A stretch of 64,000 bases of DNA, from contig NZ_CP009281.1 in assembly GCF_000758585.1 (NCBI RefSeq), forward strand, positions 5,146,001 through 5,210,000. The letters are read 5' to 3'. Origin of the DNA: Paenibacillus sp. FSL R5-0345. GTDB lineage: Bacteria; Bacillota; Bacilli; Paenibacillales; Paenibacillaceae. Positions 63,792 through 64,000 of this stretch are shown piece after piece; positions within the stretch are counted from its first letter, which is position 1, and each line of letters starts with the position of its first letter. The notes under the pieces were generated by a model. It saw only the letters and a list, made by a program, of their open reading frames with translations. It did not search any database and had not been told where the DNA came from. Position numbers and translations under genes: made by a program.

Positions 63792-64000
63792 TTAAACAGG
63801 CTTTCGTTTGATTAAATACGTCATAAAGTGTTGAATAACGACTTTTCCAGCCGCGAAGAACGGTACAGCAAGGATAAGTCCGATCATTCCCGCCAATTCA
63901 CCGCCAACCAGAAGCGCAAAAATAATGAGCAACGGATGCAAGTGCAGCTTCTTCCCCACCACCTGAGGTGAAATAATGTTACTCTCCACAATTTGGCACA
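63792..64000 (-). CDS. AI-2E family transporter, C-terminal part (partial)
   Basis: The frame enters from beyond the window, so the N-terminus is missing; the GTG at 63989 is internal. The visible end (QIVESNIISPQVVGKKLHLHPLLIIFALLVGGELAGMIGLILAVPFFAAGKVVIQHF) is characteristic of the AI-2E/YtvI/PerM family, with two hydrophobic segments. Some members move autoinducers, others are ion antiporters, so no substrate is given. Confidence 0.85.
   Translation of the reverse strand, partial: CQIVESNIISPQVVGKKLHLHPLLIIFALLVGGELAGMIGLILAVPFFAAGKVVIQHFMTYLIKRKPV

Overview
The window looks like a Bacillota chromosome, most likely Paenibacillus or a close relative. The evidence is Gram-positive-style ribosome binding sites, sporulation genes (spoIIP, gpr), a CIRCE-controlled hrcA operon, a T-box before leuS, a YesMN two-component pair, an SLH-anchored subtilase, and the gene order comER/comEA-comEB-comEC-holA-rpsT-gpr-spoIIP-yqxA-lepA-hemW-hrcA-grpE-dnaK-dnaJ-prmA-rsmE-mtaB known from Bacillus subtilis. 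Nearly everything is on the minus strand. I see no rRNA, tRNA, CRISPR array or prophage.

Layout, left to right. 1-2.4 kb: ECF-type vitamin transporter (fused double ATPase and S component). 2.5-4.8 kb: secreted protein of bacterial Ig-like repeats. 5-6 kb: azlCD amino-acid exporter. 6.0-6.96 kb: non-coding, with a 51-bp tandem repeat. 7-11.9 kb: mtaB, rsmE, a site-2 protease, prmA and tag. 12-16.6 kb: ECF sigma factor with a DUF4179 partner, a soluble PAS chemoreceptor and small hypotheticals. 16.9-21.4 kb: large Vpr-like S8 protease with SLH domains. 21.45-22.72 kb: an IS3-family element. 22.9-29.9 kb: dnaJ, dnaK, grpE, hrcA, an acetyltransferase and hemW. 30-38.2 kb: carbohydrate ABC importer (binding protein broken by a frameshift), FAD oxidoreductase and YesN/YesM regulators. 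38.3-45.2 kb: lepA, yqxA-like, spoIIP, gpr, rpsT, holA. 45.6-47.4 kb: second ECF sigma/anti-sigma pair. 48-53 kb: KDG catabolism (eda, kdgK, kdgR), interrupted by a second IS3-family element. 53-54.7 kb: third ECF sigma/membrane partner pair. 55.6-60.8 kb: comEC, comEB, comEA and comER. 60.8-63.7 kb: leuS with its T-box. The window ends inside an AI-2E-family membrane protein gene.

The most notable observations are structural. (1) Both IS3-family elements sit exactly in the loop of a rho-independent terminator: rejoining the flanks and removing one target-site copy restores a near-perfect terminator in each case. This suggests target choice by terminator loops. (2) A palindromic, two-hairpin intergenic repeat of about 100 bp occurs at seven places, including inside the grpE-dnaK interval and between the leuS T-box and leuS. 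(3) The conserved dnaJ-prmA junction is split by about 11.8 kb of accessory genes. (4) Three separate ECF sigma modules occur in 41 kb, two with recognisable AAC/GTC-type promoters directly upstream. (5) The sugar-binding lipoprotein is split by an apparent one-base deletion in a run of five G. Start codons were corrected from ribosome-binding-site position wherever the longest open frame looked wrong. All names come from reading motifs and gene order; no database search was run.
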